A DNA stretch of 64,000 nt from Filomicrobium sp. (GCA_017792465.1 CP051234.1:994606-1058605); one strand, 5' to 3'. Shown: positions 8,706 to 19,390, numbered from the stretch's first letter. Program-made: numbers and translations. Notes: generated by a model not told the origin, from the letters alone.

Positions 8706-10229
8706 TCACATCACGAGTTGAAGGATCGCATAGGTGATCGCAGCAAGCGTCGCGGCGGCTGGAACGGTAATCACCCAGGCCCCGACGATCATCGTGAAGT
8801 GCGATCGACGGACGAGCTTGCGACGGATGACGTCCTGGTCGTTCATTTTCTTTTCGACATCGGCATCCGGATCGCGACCTTTGCGCAGGAGATACCGCCG
8901 CCTGATCTTACTGTGGGCGATGAAGTGCTCGCGGTAGAAGCCAACGCCGAAGACGGCACCGACAGCAATGTGCGTCGAACTGACGGGCAGCCCCAACCAG
9001 GACGCGACCAGCACCGTAATGGCCGCTGACAAAGCCACGCAGAACGCACGGATCGGGTTCATTCGGGTGATCTGTTCGCCAACCGTCCTGATGAGGCGCG
9101 GTCCAAACAAGAAGAGACCTAAGCTGATGCCGACCGCGCCGATCACCATAATCCAGATCGGCAGGTGGACTTTGCCGGAGACTTCCCCGGTTTCAAGGGC
9201 ATGCAGAATACCTGCTAGCGGACCGACGGCGTTGGCGACATCGTTGGCGCCGTGGGCGAACGACAACAGCGCCGCCGAGACGATCAGCGGAAGCCGGAAT
9301 AACTTGCGCAGAGACTGATTGCGGTTTTCGAGGCCTTGCGATTGGCGATGGATCAGCGGCTTCAGAGCCACGAAAGACAAGATCAGCACCGCAAGTGAGA
9401 CCCCGATAATATGCAGTGTCGAAGGGTGGTAGATCTTCGATACACCCTTGACCATGAGGTAGGCCGTGAAGCAAGCCGCCATCAGGGCGACAAGACCCGG
9501 CACCCAGATTCTGGCCGCCGCGATCTTGTCGTCACGATAGACGATATTGGCTTTCACGAAGGCGAGGAATAGCGCTGCGATCACCCCGCCCATGAACGGG
9601 GAAATGACCCAGCTTGCCGCGATGGCCGCCATCACCGGCCAGTTGACCGCCGCTGCGCCGACCGCCGAAATGCCGGCGCCGACCACCCCGCCAACGACGG
9701 CATGGGTTGTCGAGACGGGTGCGCCGATCCAGGTCGCGAGGTTGACCCAGACGGCCGCCGCACAGAGCGCCGCCATCATGGCGATAATGAAAGTGCCGCC
9801 ATCGGAGACCGCTGCCGGACTGACGATACCCTTCGAGATGGTCTTGACGACATCGCCGCCAGCCAGGAGTGCCCCGGCACTTTCGAAAAACGCGGCGATG
9901 ATCAAGGCGCCGATCATCGTCATGGCGCGCGCGCCGACCGCCGGCCCGACATTGTTGGCGACATCGTTGGCGCCAATGTTGAGCGCCATATAGCCGGCCA
10001 GGACAGCGGCGGCGACGAGGACGGCAGCCTCAGTCTGTGCCCCCGCTTGAAGCGTGGCATAAAGCGCCGTCAAAGCGAGGAAGATGATGGCGATGCCAGG
10101 AGCCAGCAAACCCGAACTTGCAGCACGCGTCTCGTCTTCCAGATGCTGGATTTTGCGCAGATCTTTGTCGAGCGATGCTTTGCGAACGCGATAGCGTCCT
10201 TCCGCGAGTGTCTTGCTATGGTCCGGCAT
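8706..10229 (-). CDS. pit: Inorganic phosphate transporter, PiT family
   Basis: A 507-residue inner-membrane carrier for metal-phosphate/proton symport. It shows the two inverted family repeats: GANDVANNVGP in the N-terminal half and GANDVANAVGP in the C-terminal half, with about ten to twelve membrane helices and a cytoplasmic loop in the last third. The chosen ATG at 10229 has AAGGA four bases ahead; the frame can extend seven codons to a GTG at 10250. No PhoU-like partner gene, often found beside such carriers, is seen next to it. The EamA permease follows downstream. Confidence 0.95.
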   Translation of the reverse strand: MPDHSKTLAEGRYRVRKASLDKDLRKIQHLEDETRAASSGLLAPGIAIIFLALTALYATLQAGAQTEAAVLVAAAVLAGYMALNIGANDVANNVGPAVGARAMTMIGALIIAAFFESAGALLAGGDVVKTISKGIVSPAAVSDGGTFIIAMMAALCAAAVWVNLATWIGAPVSTTHAVVGGVVGAGISAVGAAAVNWPVMAAIAASWVISPFMGGVIAALFLAFVKANIVYRDDKIAAARIWVPGLVALMAACFTAYLMVKGVSKIYHPSTLHIIGVSLAVLILSFVALKPLIHRQSQGLENRNQSLRKLFRLPLIVSAALLSFAHGANDVANAVGPLAGILHALETGEVSGKVHLPIWIMVIGAVGISLGLFLFGPRLIRTVGEQITRMNPIRAFCVALSAAITVLVASWLGLPVSSTHIAVGAVFGVGFYREHFIAHSKIRRRYLLRKGRDPDADVEKKMNDQDVIRRKLVRRSHFTMIVGAWVITVPAAATLAAITYAILQLVM

Positions 10230-10301
10230 GTCTTCCTTGGGTTTTGTCACAATAGTGACATACAGCCCGGGCTCAGGAAAACAACCCTATATAGTTCGCG
10301 T

Positions 10302-10748
10302 TCAACGAGATTCGCTAAAGCGCTGAATAAGTTCGCTCAATTCCGGCTCGCGGACCGCTTTCGCGGCAGCTTTCGCGCTATACCAAATCCGCTCGCGCTG
10401 CTTGGATTCGGGCCAGTCGTCGTTTTCGCCGGTGACGAGGAGCGGATAGACGTCGACCCTGCAGGTGGCACTGGCGAACCAATGCAACCCCTTGCGGTAG
10501 CTGAATGCTCCAATTGGCTCATCGCCGATTTCCCCCGTCAGACCGGCTTCTTCGAAGGCTTCCTTGGCCGCAACCTTATGCGGCGGCTTACCGCGTTCCG
10601 GCCAGCCCTTGGGGATAATCAGGCGGCCGGTCCCGCGACTGGTCACCAGACAGATGGACATCGCCGAACCGTGCCGGCGATAGGGAAGCGCTGCGAGTTG
10701 GACGAACCCGGTGGGATTGGAGAATACGCGATTGAGAAGGGTTGCCAT
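10302..10748 (-). CDS. NUDIX hydrolase, diphosphoinositol-polyphosphatase-like subgroup
   Basis: A 148-residue cytoplasmic hydrolase acting on a nucleoside-diphosphate-linked or polyphosphate substrate. The Nudix box is the KGWPERG type, ending EAFEEAGL: the metal-binding glutamates are kept, while the usual E7 and R15 of the box are Lys. This variant is common in the diadenosine/diphosphoinositol polyphosphate subgroup. The start at 10748 has AAGG eleven bases ahead; the frame can extend to an ATG at 10781 without a ribosome-binding site. The gene lies alone, divergent from the efflux operon. Confidence 0.88.
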   Translation of the reverse strand: MATLLNRVFSNPTGFVQLAALPYRRHGSAMSICLVTSRGTGRLIIPKGWPERGKPPHKVAAKEAFEEAGLTGEIGDEPIGAFSYRKGLHWFASATCRVDVYPLLVTGENDDWPESKQRERIWYSAKAAAKAVREPELSELIQRFSESR

Positions 10749-10970
10749 GACTTGAAGTACCTTTGAAGGTTGCAGCAACATCGCAGACCGGTCGCCGGTG
10801 GGGGCGAGTAACTACCCATCGAACGCGTTTGCGTCAACTGATCGGCCGGAAACAACGGATGGCTAGCCATCGCTGCGTTTTGGTGGTTTGAATTCGCAAC
10901 CCTCGCTATTCGTTTTGCGGCGGCGATCGAGACCTGGACAAAGTCCTTGGGGGACACGGGAGACAGTTTC

Positions 10971-12134
10971 ATGGATATCGCAACGGCTCGTTCGCGACGG
11001 ACGATCCCTTTGGTCCTGCTGGCCAGTTGCTTTCTTGCGGCCTGCGATCAGGGCCAAAAGAACAAAATGCCGGCACAGCCGCCCGCCTCGGTCGTCGTGA
11101 CGCCGGTGGAGTTGAGGGACCTGACTTCGGAACGTACTTTTACCGGTCGTATCGAGGCTATCGACAAGGTGCAAATTCGCGCGCGCGTGCAAGGTTTCCT
11201 GAAATCACGCCGTTTTGAAGAGGGCGCGGAAGTCAAGAAGGACGAACTCTTGTTCGAAATCGAGCCGGAACCGTTCGAGTTGGCCGTGCAGGAGGCCGAG
11301 GCCAACGTAACGAGTGCGAAGGCCGCCAAGACGCTGGCCGAACAGACCTTCGGGCGCACCGAAGAGCTCGTTAAGCGCAATACGTCTTCTCGCGCGTCGC
11401 TTGATGAAGCCCGCTCGACACTGGCGCAGGCGCAAGCGAGCCTGCAGGCGCGGACGGCGGAGCTTGAGACGGCTCGTCTCAACCTCAGCTATACGAAGAT
11501 CTCAGCCCCGATGGACGGTCGGGTCGGGCGTGCAGCCTATTCGGTTGGCAACCTTGTCGGTCCTGACAGCAATCCTCTTGTCGCGCTCGTCTCGCAAGAT
11601 CCTGTCTACGCGAGCTTTCCTGTGCCGCAGTGGCTGCTTTTACAGGTGCGCAAATCGGGGCAAGGACCCGACAGCGTCATTGTGAAACTCAAGCTGGCTG
11701 ATGGCTCTTTATACAAGCACTCGGGCGCGATCGAGTTTACCGACGTGCAAGCGACGTCGGCAACCGACTCGGTTCTGGTGCGAGCGAAAATGCCAAACCC
11801 GGATCGGCTCCTGGTCGACCAGCAGTTGATCAATGTGCAGGTGATCCGCAAGAAGCCTGAAAAGAAGCTCGTCATTTCGCAATCGGCTCTGCTGCTCGAC
11901 CAGCAAGGCGCTTATGTGCTTGCCGTCGACAAGGACAACAAAGTGCAGATCAAGCGGATCACCGTGGGCGAACAGCGCGGGCCGCTGATCGTTGTCGAAA
12001 GCGGCGTCAAGGAAGGCGACCGGGTGATCATCAGTGGGCACCAGAAGGCGAGGCCGGGCGCGCCGGTCGCGCCGCAGATGGCCAGTGACGAAACCAAAAG
12101 CGTCATGACCGGCGCCGAGGCGAAGAAGCCATGA
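10971..12134 (+). CDS. RND efflux periplasmic adaptor lipoprotein (AcrA/MexA family)
   Basis: A 387-residue membrane-fusion protein bridging the RND pump to an outer-membrane channel. It has a lipoprotein signal with lipobox LAAC (Cys25), a barrel-sandwich half-lipoyl domain (near 60-85 and 175-205), a long alpha-hairpin between them, and a beta-barrel and membrane-proximal domain after that. The ATG at 10971 has GGAG eight bases ahead; an upstream in-frame TTG at 10947 is less likely. The stop overlaps the pump start by ATGA, so the two are coupled. No local TetR regulator or TolC-like channel is present, so the outer component must be encoded elsewhere. Confidence 0.93.
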   Translation: MDIATARSRRTIPLVLLASCFLAACDQGQKNKMPAQPPASVVVTPVELRDLTSERTFTGRIEAIDKVQIRARVQGFLKSRRFEEGAEVKKDELLFEIEPEPFELAVQEAEANVTSAKAAKTLAEQTFGRTEELVKRNTSSRASLDEARSTLAQAQASLQARTAELETARLNLSYTKISAPMDGRVGRAAYSVGNLVGPDSNPLVALVSQDPVYASFPVPQWLLLQVRKSGQGPDSVIVKLKLADGSLYKHSGAIEFTDVQATSATDSVLVRAKMPNPDRLLVDQQLINVQVIRKKPEKKLVISQSALLLDQQGAYVLAVDKDNKVQIKRITVGEQRGPLIVVESGVKEGDRVIISGHQKARPGAPVAPQMASDETKSVMTGAEAKKP

Positions 12135-15100
12135 TCTTCGATATCTTCATTCAGCGCCCGCGCCTTGCGATGGTCGTGTCGCTGGTGATCACGCTGGCGG
12201 GTGCCATCGCGATCATGGTCATCCCTGTCGCGCAATATCCCGACATCGCACCGCCGACCGTCCGCGTTACCGGAACATATGCGGGTGCGGATGCGAAAAC
12301 GGTTGAGGAAAGCGTCGCCCAGCCGCTTGAGAACGCCATCAACGGCGTCTCGGGCATGCGTTATATGAAGTCGACGTCCGTCAATGACGGCTCGTATACG
12401 CTGAACGTCAGCTTCGACCTTTCGGTTGATCCCGACATCGCGACAGTCAACGTGCAAAACCGCGCGAGCCTTGCGGAAGCCAAGCTGCCACAAGAGGTGC
12501 GCACGACAGGACTGACGATTGCCAAGGTCTCGACCGACCTGTTGCAGGTCTTCATGTTCCATTCGGAAAAGCCGGAACATGACCAACTCTTTCTGTCGAA
12601 CTTCGTCACGCTCAATATCATTGATGAATTAAAACGCGTGCCCGGCGTGGGTGATGCGTCCATCTTTGGTGCGCGGGATTATTCGATGCGCATCTGGATC
12701 GATCCGCAAAAGCTTGCCAACTATGGGCTCGCTGTCACGGAAGTGATCTCGGCGGTGCAGTCGCAGAACGTTCAGGCTGCCGCCGGGCGCATCGGCGCGG
12801 CGCCATTGAGTGACGATCAGCGCATGCAGCTGACGATCACCACCAAAGGCCGACTGACGTCTGCGAAGGAATTCGGCGACATCGTCTTGCGCAGCGAAAC
12901 CGACGGCTCTTTCGTACGCCTGAAGGATGTTGCCCGCATCGAACTGCAGGCGGCGAATTTCGACACCGTTGCGCGTTTCTCCGGCAGGCCCGTTGCGCCC
13001 GTCGGCATCTATCTTTCGCCGGGCTCGAACGCTGTGGCTGTCGCCCAGGCTGTCTCGCAGCGGCTGGAGGATCTGAAATCCCGCTTCCCTGAAGGGGTTT
13101 CCTACTCCTACATCTATAATACCGCGGCCTTCGTCTCGGCGATGATGGAAAAGGTCGTCAGCACGCTCCTTGAAGCTTTCGTGCTGGTGGCGATCGTCGT
13201 GTTCTTGTTCCTTGGCCGGTTGCGTCCGACGCTCATTCCATTGCTGGCGGTTCCTGTCGCGGTCATCGGCACGTTTGCGGTGCTGCTCGCGTTTGGATAT
13301 TCGGCCAATACCATTTCGCTCCTCGCCCTGGTTCTCGCTATCGGGATCGTGGTCGACGACGCCATTATCGTTGTCGAGAACGTCGAGCGAGTCATGGAGG
13401 AGGAGCCGGAGCTCACTCCGGCCGAAGCGACACACAAAGCCATGAGCGAGATCGCCGGACCGGTCATCGCCATTACGCTGGTGCTGCTGTCGGTCTTCGT
13501 GCCGATTGCCTTCCTTCCGGGTTCCAGCGGCGTCTTGTTCCGGCAGTTCGCGATTACGATTGCGGCTGCGATGGTGATCTCGGCGATCAACGCGCTGACG
13601 CTCTCGCCCGCACTGTGCTCGGTGCTCTTGCGTCCTGGTCACCCCAGCGGCGTCATGCGGGCCATCACGGGGGCTATCAACAGCGTTGGCGATGGTTATG
13701 CGTGGATCGTCGGGCGGCTCGTTCGCGTTGCCATCCTGAGCATCGTTTTGCTAGGCGGGCTATTCGCCGGCACTTACTACCTTTTCGAGCGCACGCCTTC
13801 AGGGTTCCTGCCCGAAGAGGACAAAGGCTACCTCATCACGATCTTCAATCTGCCGTCGGGCGCTTCGCTTAATCGGACCAGCGCCGCAGCCGCCAAGGCC
13901 GAAGCCATCATCTCGAAAGACCCGGCTGTCGATAACGTCGTGTCGATCATCGGCCTCGACTTTCTTGGCGGCGGAACCTCGCCCAGCGCCGGCGTCATGT
14001 TCGTGCGCCTCAAGGACTATGAAGAGCGCAAAACGCGAGACATGCATGCTTCCGTTGTCGCGCCTCGGCTCGCGCAAGCCTTGGCACCGCTGCCAGATGG
14101 TTTCTTCCTGGCTCTAAACCCTCCGGCGATTTCGGGCATCGGTCAGGCCGGCGGCTTCGAATACATCCTGGAAGGCATTGAGGGGCAGGAACCGACGTCG
14201 CTGGCGGCGACCATGCGCGGCCTCATCGTCGCGGCCAACCAGCGCCCTGAACTCGCCCGCGTATTCTCGACTTACGATGCCGCAACACCACAGATCAAAC
14301 TTGAGATCGACCGCGACAAGGTTCAGGTCCTCGGTATCGACCTGTCCAATCTGTTTGGATCGCTACAGGCGACGTTGGGCGGATTCTACGTCAACGACTT
14401 CAATCTCTTCGGGCGCACCTGGACCGTGCGCATGCTGGCGGAAAAAGAATACCGCGCGTCGATCGATTCCATTTATGCGATCCAGGTCAAAACCCGCACA
14501 GGCGAGATGGTGCCGTTATCGGCGGTGGCCCGCGCGACGCTCGAGACCGGTCCGCGTTCGGTCGTGCGCTATAACAATTATCGCGCCGTATCGATCAACG
14601 GCAGTCCGGCGCCGGGACGCGGCGATGGCGAAGCGATCGCTGCCATGGCTGCGCTGTCGAAGTCGACGCTGCCTGCGGGCTATGCGTTCGAATGGACGGG
14701 GCAGGCGCTTGAGCAGACGCTTTCTGCCGGTCAGACGCCGATCGTGATCGGGCTGGCCGTCGTCTTTGCCTACCTGTTTCTGGTGGCGCTTTATGAAAGC
14801 TGGAACGTGCCGGTCCCGGTGCTGTTGTCGGTGATTGTCGCCATCCTCGGAGCTATGCTGGCGTTGTACTTCTCACGCATGAGTTTTGTGCTTTACGCCC
14901 AGATCGGCATCGTCGTCCTCATTGCGCTGGCCGCCAAGAACTCGATCCTGATGACGGAGTTCTCGCTGGCGCGGCGGGCCGAGGGGCAAAGCATTCTCGA
15001 TTCCGCCGTGAGTGGCGCGCATCAACGCTTCCGACCGGTGATGATGACGAGTTTCGCCTTCATCGCCGGCCTCATCCCGCTGGTTCTCGCCACCGGTCCG

Positions 15101-15286
15101 GGCGCCGACAGCATGTACGCGGTCGGTCTGCCAGTGCTTGCCGGGATGATCTTTGCTTCGGTGTTCGGGATCTTCCTTATTCCCATGCTGTACGTGGTCT
15201 TCCAACGGCTTCGCGAAGCCGTGACCGGGCGGCGGGGAGAGCGCAAGCGTGCCGAAGACGGCGCCGTCGCTAATTCGGATCGCTGA
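12131..15286 (+). CDS. RND multidrug efflux transporter, HAE-1 family (AcrB/MexB-like)
   Basis: A 1051-residue inner-membrane proton/drug antiporter, full length for the family. The N-terminus [13 protein letters not shown], the paired proton-relay aspartates in the fourth membrane helix ([15 protein letters not shown]), the lysine in the tenth helix (LAAKNSILM) and the two large periplasmic porter loops are all present. HAE-1 pumps export lipophilic drugs, dyes or detergents; the specificity cannot be read. It overlaps the adaptor gene by four bases. Its stop codon lies at the edge of a 15-bp tandem repeat. Confidence 0.95.
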   Translation: MIFDIFIQRPRLAMVVSLVITLAGAIAIMVIPVAQYPDIAPPTVRVTGTYAGADAKTVEESVAQPLENAINGVSGMRYMKSTSVNDGSYTLNVSFDLSVDPDIATVNVQNRASLAEAKLPQEVRTTGLTIAKVSTDLLQVFMFHSEKPEHDQLFLSNFVTLNIIDELKRVPGVGDASIFGARDYSMRIWIDPQKLANYGLAVTEVISAVQSQNVQAAAGRIGAAPLSDDQRMQLTITTKGRLTSAKEFGDIVLRSETDGSFVRLKDVARIELQAANFDTVARFSGRPVAPVGIYLSPGSNAVAVAQAVSQRLEDLKSRFPEGVSYSYIYNTAAFVSAMMEKVVSTLLEAFVLVAIVVFLFLGRLRPTLIPLLAVPVAVIGTFAVLLAFGYSANTISLLALVLAIGIVVDDAIIVVENVERVMEEEPELTPAEATHKAMSEIAGPVIAITLVLLSVFVPIAFLPGSSGVLFRQFAITIAAAMVISAINALTLSPALCSVLLRPGHPSGVMRAITGAINSVGDGYAWIVGRLVRVAILSIVLLGGLFAGTYYLFERTPSGFLPEEDKGYLITIFNLPSGASLNRTSAAAAKAEAIISKDPAVDNVVSIIGLDFLGGGTSPSAGVMFVRLKDYEERKTRDMHASVVAPRLAQALAPLPDGFFLALNPPAISGIGQAGGFEYILEGIEGQEPTSLAATMRGLIVAANQRPELARVFSTYDAATPQIKLEIDRDKVQVLGIDLSNLFGSLQATLGGFYVNDFNLFGRTWTVRMLAEKEYRASIDSIYAIQVKTRTGEMVPLSAVARATLETGPRSVVRYNNYRAVSINGSPAPGRGDGEAIAAMAALSKSTLPAGYAFEWTGQALEQTLSAGQTPIVIGLAVVFAYLFLVALYESWNVPVPVLLSVIVAILGAMLALYFSRMSFVLYAQIGIVVLIALAAKNSILMTEFSLARRAEGQSILDSAVSGAHQRFRPVMMTSFAFIAGLIPLVLATGPGADSMYAVGLPVLAGMIFASVFGIFLIPMLYVVFQRLREAVTGRRGERKRAEDGAVANSDR

Positions 15287-15321
15287 GCCTCGGAAAGATG
15301 AGCCTCGGAAAGATGAGCCTC
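15285..15321. repeat. 15-bp tandem repeat at the RND pump stop codon
   Basis: GAGCCTCGGAAAGAT occurs at 15285-15299 and 15300-15314, and its first seven bases again at 15315-15321. The TGA stop of the pump gene (15284-15286) shares two bases with the first unit. This looks like replication slippage in the untranslated region. Confidence 0.75.
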
Positions 15322-15478
15322 ACGGCGGCTATTGGGTCCCATTGGCTTGGCCGGTTCGCGCGTAAGAGCCGGTCAGATCTCTTGGGCACGGATGATACCA
15401 GCTGGAAAGGACAAGCTTTCGCCAAGCTCGGCGGGCAGCTTGTCCTCAATTTTTCGCGAACTGCCAAACCGAGGTGAG

Positions 15479-16846
15479 ATGCCAGCTGCTTCCCCGACAG
15501 CCGCCGCAAGGGTGCACATAGCGTGCGGCCCCTGTTCTGGACCTGCGTTCCGCCTCAGCCATTTTCAACCCTGGCGCGGGCTGTTGGCCTTGATTGCGAT
15601 GATGGGAATGGTTGTCATGTCCAATTCTCCTGCCTTATCTGCGGCGCAATCGTCGGCCCAGGGCTCGGCCGTCGAGACCGGTGCGAAAGTTCTGGCGCGC
15701 AGCGGTTTCGCCATGCTGTCGGGCAAGCGTGTCGGCCTCATCACCAACCAAACCGGGCGCGTCGGCGATCGCCATCTCGTCGACCTGATGGCGGAAGCCG
15801 ACAATGTGCACCTCACCGCCATCTATGCTCCCGAGCATGGGTTTCGTGGAGATGTCGAGGCCGGGAAAAAGGTTTCCGGCCGTGTCGATGAAAAGACTGG
15901 AATAAGGGTCTTTAGCCTCTACGGCGACACGCGGAAGCCGACGCAATCGATGCTGCGCAATATCGATGTCTTGGTGTTCGACATCCAGGATATCGGCGTC
16001 CGGTTCTACACCTACATCTCGACGATGGGACTCGCTATGCAGGCAGCCGCCGAGAAGGGAATCCCGTTCATCGTGCTGGACCGGCCCAACCCGCTCGGGG
16101 GCACATATGTCTCGGGCTTCGTTCTCAACCCGCGCTACACCTCGTTCGTCGGGCAATACCCTCTGCCGATCGTGCATGGCATGACGGTCGGCGAATTGGC
16201 ATTGATGATCAAGGGTCAGGCTTGGCTTTCCGGCCTGAAGAAACTCGACCTCCTCGTGATCAAGCTTGAGGGATGGAACCGTGCGCTTCGATGGCAGGAT
16301 CTTGGCCGGGACTGGGTCGCAACCAGCCCCAACATTCCCTCGTTTGAATCGGCCCTGCTTTATCCCGGCATTGGCATCGTCGGAGAAACAGCCGTCAACG
16401 AGGGTCGCGGCACGGACGGTCCTTTTACGCGCTTCGGCGCGCCGTGGCTCGATGCGGAAAAGTTGGCGCAGCGCTTGTCGGCCCTGCGACTGCCGGGCGT
16501 GCGATTTGAGGCGACGGTCTACAAGCCCCGCTCCATTCCAGGCGTCGCAGCGAACCCGCGTCACCTGAAAGAGCGCGTCAGGGCCGTGCGCGTCTTCATC
16601 ACAGATCCCGATGCTGTCGAGCCGCTCGAAATCGGGATGCATGCTCTTGCGTTTCTTGTTCCCGAGGCGCAGAAGGCGGGGGTGCGAAAGTTCTTTCCCA
16701 ACCGGCGCATGTTCCATCTGATTTCCGGGGACGGGCGGCTATTGCGACAGCTTAGGGCGGGTTGGAGCGGATCTCGGATTATTGCCAGCTGGCAGGATGA
16801 ACTGGCGCGTTTCAAGGAGAAGCGTCGCCGTTATCTCATTTATTGA
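15479..16846 (+). CDS. namZ: DUF1343 exo-beta-N-acetylmuramidase (NamZ-like), secreted
   Basis: A 455-residue exported protein. It has a signal-like hydrophobic stretch (about 33-55, GLLALIAMMGMVVM, ending ALSA) and then the DUF1343 body with GLITNQTG, the hallmark APEHGFRG motif, FSLYGDTRKPT, DIQDIGVRFYTY and LDRPNPLGG. Family members studied in other phyla remove terminal N-acetylmuramic acid from cell-wall fragments, so the role here is probably peptidoglycan recycling or turnover. The ATG at 15479 has GAGG four bases ahead; the frame could start as early as 15332. No other MurNAc-catabolic genes are nearby, and the next gene encodes the channel fusion. Confidence 0.85.
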   Translation: MPAASPTAAARVHIACGPCSGPAFRLSHFQPWRGLLALIAMMGMVVMSNSPALSAAQSSAQGSAVETGAKVLARSGFAMLSGKRVGLITNQTGRVGDRHLVDLMAEADNVHLTAIYAPEHGFRGDVEAGKKVSGRVDEKTGIRVFSLYGDTRKPTQSMLRNIDVLVFDIQDIGVRFYTYISTMGLAMQAAAEKGIPFIVLDRPNPLGGTYVSGFVLNPRYTSFVGQYPLPIVHGMTVGELALMIKGQAWLSGLKKLDLLVIKLEGWNRALRWQDLGRDWVATSPNIPSFESALLYPGIGIVGETAVNEGRGTDGPFTRFGAPWLDAEKLAQRLSALRLPGVRFEATVYKPRSIPGVAANPRHLKERVRAVRVFITDPDAVEPLEIGMHALAFLVPEAQKAGVRKFFPNRRMFHLISGDGRLLRQLRAGWSGSRIIASWQDELARFKEKRRRYLIY

Positions 16847-16892
16847 ATTCACGGGTCAGTAGTTCGGTTTTGACGTGCTTTGGGGGCTAGCA

Positions 16893-19292
16893 ATGCGTCT
16901 GTGCATCGTTCGTGTGTTGGGGGCGGCCGCGCTCGGGTGCGCCGCGTTACTCAGCCGATTCGTTTTGAAAACTCATGCGGCCACGATATTGGCCGTGCTG
17001 GTTATTCTTTTTTCCATTAAGGTCGTTTCGCAAGCGAAGGCGCAAGATGAGGCCGCTGCGGCGACACGGCCCCCGCAAACTGTCGCCGTTTTGCTTTCCC
17101 GGCGCACCGACCGTTGCTTCACCAATGGCTATGACGAAGCCATCCGGAAAATGATGCTGCGCGAACGCGACCGCATTAATGCCCGCGGCGGCATCAAAGG
17201 CGCGCCGTTGGAGGTCAAGTTCTTCGAGGCGGAACGCGGGACTGGCACCACCGAGCAAGAGTTCGACGCTGCGGTGTCGACGGCGCGCGAAGCTTTACAG
17301 CAAAGCGAATTGCTGGCGGTCGTCGGGCTTGCAAGTTCCGACCATGTCAAACGGATCGTTGAAGCCGTCGGCAACGAACTCACGAAAAGCAACATCGCCT
17401 ATATCGCTGACAATTCAGCAAGCGATGTCTTTCAGGATTACCCGACGGTCTTTTCCACCCGGCCAGCGCAAACAGGCGCGGATGGGCGGGCGCGTATCGT
17501 CGCCGAATTCTTAAAGACGCAAGGGGCCGCACGCGTTGGCGTGTTCCTGAATGAAGGGCGCGAATATTCCAAGGCTTTTGGTAACGACCTGATCGACCGG
17601 CTCGGTCAGGACAAGATTGCCTGGGTCGGTCGACACGACCAATTCAACGGCTCAGATGAAGCCGACGGCCTTGATGCCCGGATCGCGGCGCTCAAAGCCA
17701 ACGAACCTGACTTTGTGGTCACCTCGACGATGTCGTCGCAGGCTGAGAAAATCATCGAAAAGATGGGCGAGACAGGACTGCGTCCAAGAGTGTTCGTGCT
17801 CGGCAGCCTTAGCAGCATGAAGCAGTCGGTGCTTGATAACTATCCCAGCGATATCTTTGAACTCACGACGGACGATCTTCCCGAAGTCTTCAATTCGAAA
17901 CTGGGAAACCTCGTCCAGCAAGGCGAGCCTGGCGAATGGGTTTTCGAAGGTCGCCCGGTTGATGAGGCCAAGGGCTGGTCGGATGGCCAGTGCAAGCCGC
18001 GCGACGAGGGCGCCGAAGACCGCGATCCGTTGGATGCAAAAAACCTCAAAGCGATCAAGCGTGGCGCGCAGTACGCCGACGTTCTGGCGATGATCGCTGC
18101 GGGCGCCTCTGATGCCCCGGCGGAAGGAACAATTGCCGACAGACGCAAGGCGGTGGTGTCAGCGCTGAAGGATCGGTTTGCTGCCGGCAAGGGGGCATTT
18201 CGCGGCGAGTTCAACATCTGGTCATTCGATCCGCAATCGCGCGTCGCCGTGCGGCCGCTCTTCGTTGTGATCCGGCCGCCGACCATCAAAGCCCGGCAGC
18301 TGGCGCAACAGCAATTTCTGCGGCTCCGCGACAACTCGCTTCAGAAGATCGATACCTTGTATCTCGATATCGATTTGATCCGGGCGCACCGGGTCGATGA
18401 AAACGAGAAGACATTTTTTGCCGAGTTCTACCTGGCGCTTCGCAAGAACGCCGGCGCCGACATCTCGCGCCTTGAATTCACCAACGCCTATCTCAATCCG
18501 TTGAATGCCAATGGCGTGAGCCACTCGATCTCGGATCGGGCGAAGTCGCGCACAGGCGGCAGGCACCTCATCATCCAAGAGCTGCACGATGGGAACGACA
18601 ACGCAGCATTTCCGGACCGGATGCAGATCTACCGCGTTGCCGGCCGCTTCCTGTTTGACCCTGACCTTTCAAACTATCCGTTCGACAAGCAGCAATTCTC
18701 GATCGACATTCAGCCGCGCAGTGGGGCGGGTTCGTTTGTCATTCAGCCGCCTCCCGACAATCTGCGGGATGGGACAGTCGATTCCGATGACTGGCAGCCG
18801 GTCAGCAAGTTCGTCGGTGCCGGCGAAGACTTCGTGCCGATGATCGATGCCTTTACGCACGCGCCCAGCGTCGTACCGTTCTACACCTCGAAATTCGTCT
18901 GGGTGATGAAGCGGGAGGTGACCGACTATCTGTTGCGGGTTGGCGTACCTTTGGCGTTCATCCTGATCGTCGCCTACGTGTCGATCTTTATCCCGCAAAG
19001 CAATTTCGAGGCGATTGTCACGATCCAGGTGACGGCGCTGTTGTCGGCCGTTGCTCTTTATCTGTCGCTGCCGCAGCTGGAGGCCGACACGGCCACGCTG
19101 TCCGACCGTATGTTCCTCCTCGATTATCTCCTCGTGAGTTTGATGATCGTTATCTCGATTGCGCGGATCAACAAGTTCGTCGTCCGCAACAAATGGCTGC
19201 GGGGCGGCCTCTATTGGCTGCATATCATCGGAGCCCCGATCGCGGTTGCAGGCACGATTCTCTACCTGAGGCATATGACGCTGACGACCTGA
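16893..19292 (+). CDS. Periplasmic-binding-protein / pentameric ligand-gated ion channel fusion
   Basis: A 799-residue predicted membrane receptor. An N-terminal hydrophobic export region ends near AKAQ (residue 50). Residues 58-455 form a type 1 periplasmic binding fold of the LIVBP kind (VAVLLSRRTDRC, GLASSD, TRPAQTGADG, FVVTST). Residues about 465-675 form the beta-sandwich ligand domain of Cys-loop-type channels, with YPFDKQ at 595-600 and no Cys pair, as in other prokaryotic members. Four membrane helices follow: M1 679-700, M2 705-726, M3 740-758, M4 772-792. M2 keeps the GLIC-like pattern E-A-x-V-T-x-x-V-T (E706, T710, T714), which suggests a cation-selective pore. The ATG at 16893 has GGGGG ahead; a GTG at 16875 is an alternative. 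The ligand is unknown; it may be an amino acid or amide, as for LIVBP relatives. Confidence 0.85.
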   Translation: MRLCIVRVLGAAALGCAALLSRFVLKTHAATILAVLVILFSIKVVSQAKAQDEAAAATRPPQTVAVLLSRRTDRCFTNGYDEAIRKMMLRERDRINARGGIKGAPLEVKFFEAERGTGTTEQEFDAAVSTAREALQQSELLAVVGLASSDHVKRIVEAVGNELTKSNIAYIADNSASDVFQDYPTVFSTRPAQTGADGRARIVAEFLKTQGAARVGVFLNEGREYSKAFGNDLIDRLGQDKIAWVGRHDQFNGSDEADGLDARIAALKANEPDFVVTSTMSSQAEKIIEKMGETGLRPRVFVLGSLSSMKQSVLDNYPSDIFELTTDDLPEVFNSKLGNLVQQGEPGEWVFEGRPVDEAKGWSDGQCKPRDEGAEDRDPLDAKNLKAIKRGAQYADVLAMIAAGASDAPAEGTIADRRKAVVSALKDRFAAGKGAFRGEFNIWSFDPQSRVAVRPLFVVIRPPTIKARQLAQQQFLRLRDNSLQKIDTLYLDIDLIRAHRVDENEKTFFAEFYLALRKNAGADISRLEFTNAYLNPLNANGVSHSISDRAKSRTGGRHLIIQELHDGNDNAAFPDRMQIYRVAGRFLFDPDLSNYPFDKQQFSIDIQPRSGAGSFVIQPPPDNLRDGTVDSDDWQPVSKFVGAGEDFVPMIDAFTHAPSVVPFYTSKFVWVMKREVTDYLLRVGVPLAFILIVAYVSIFIPQSNFEAIVTIQVTALLSAVALYLSLPQLEADTATLSDRMFLLDYLLVSLMIVISIARINKFVVRNKWLRGGLYWLHIIGAPIAVAGTILYLRHMTLTT

Positions 19293-19353
19293 TAGCGCGG
19301 TTGCCCAACAGCATGGTTGCCTGGCCTCCCCAGTCACAGGCATCAGTAGTGGT

Positions 19354-19377
19354 GACCGGCAGCCGTTGCCGCCGGTC
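19354..19377. terminator. Hairpin between convergent channel and TonB-receptor genes
   Basis: GACCGGC and GCCGGTC pair around a ten-base loop between two convergent stop codons. It could end transcription from either side, but neither strand has a clear U-tract. Confidence 0.35.
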
Positions 19378-19390
19378 TCCTTGAGTCGCC

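Noticed and set aside
12629-13642. 337-codon minus-strand frame
   Set aside because: Antisense to the RND pump, with an Arg/Asp-rich composition typical of shadow frames.
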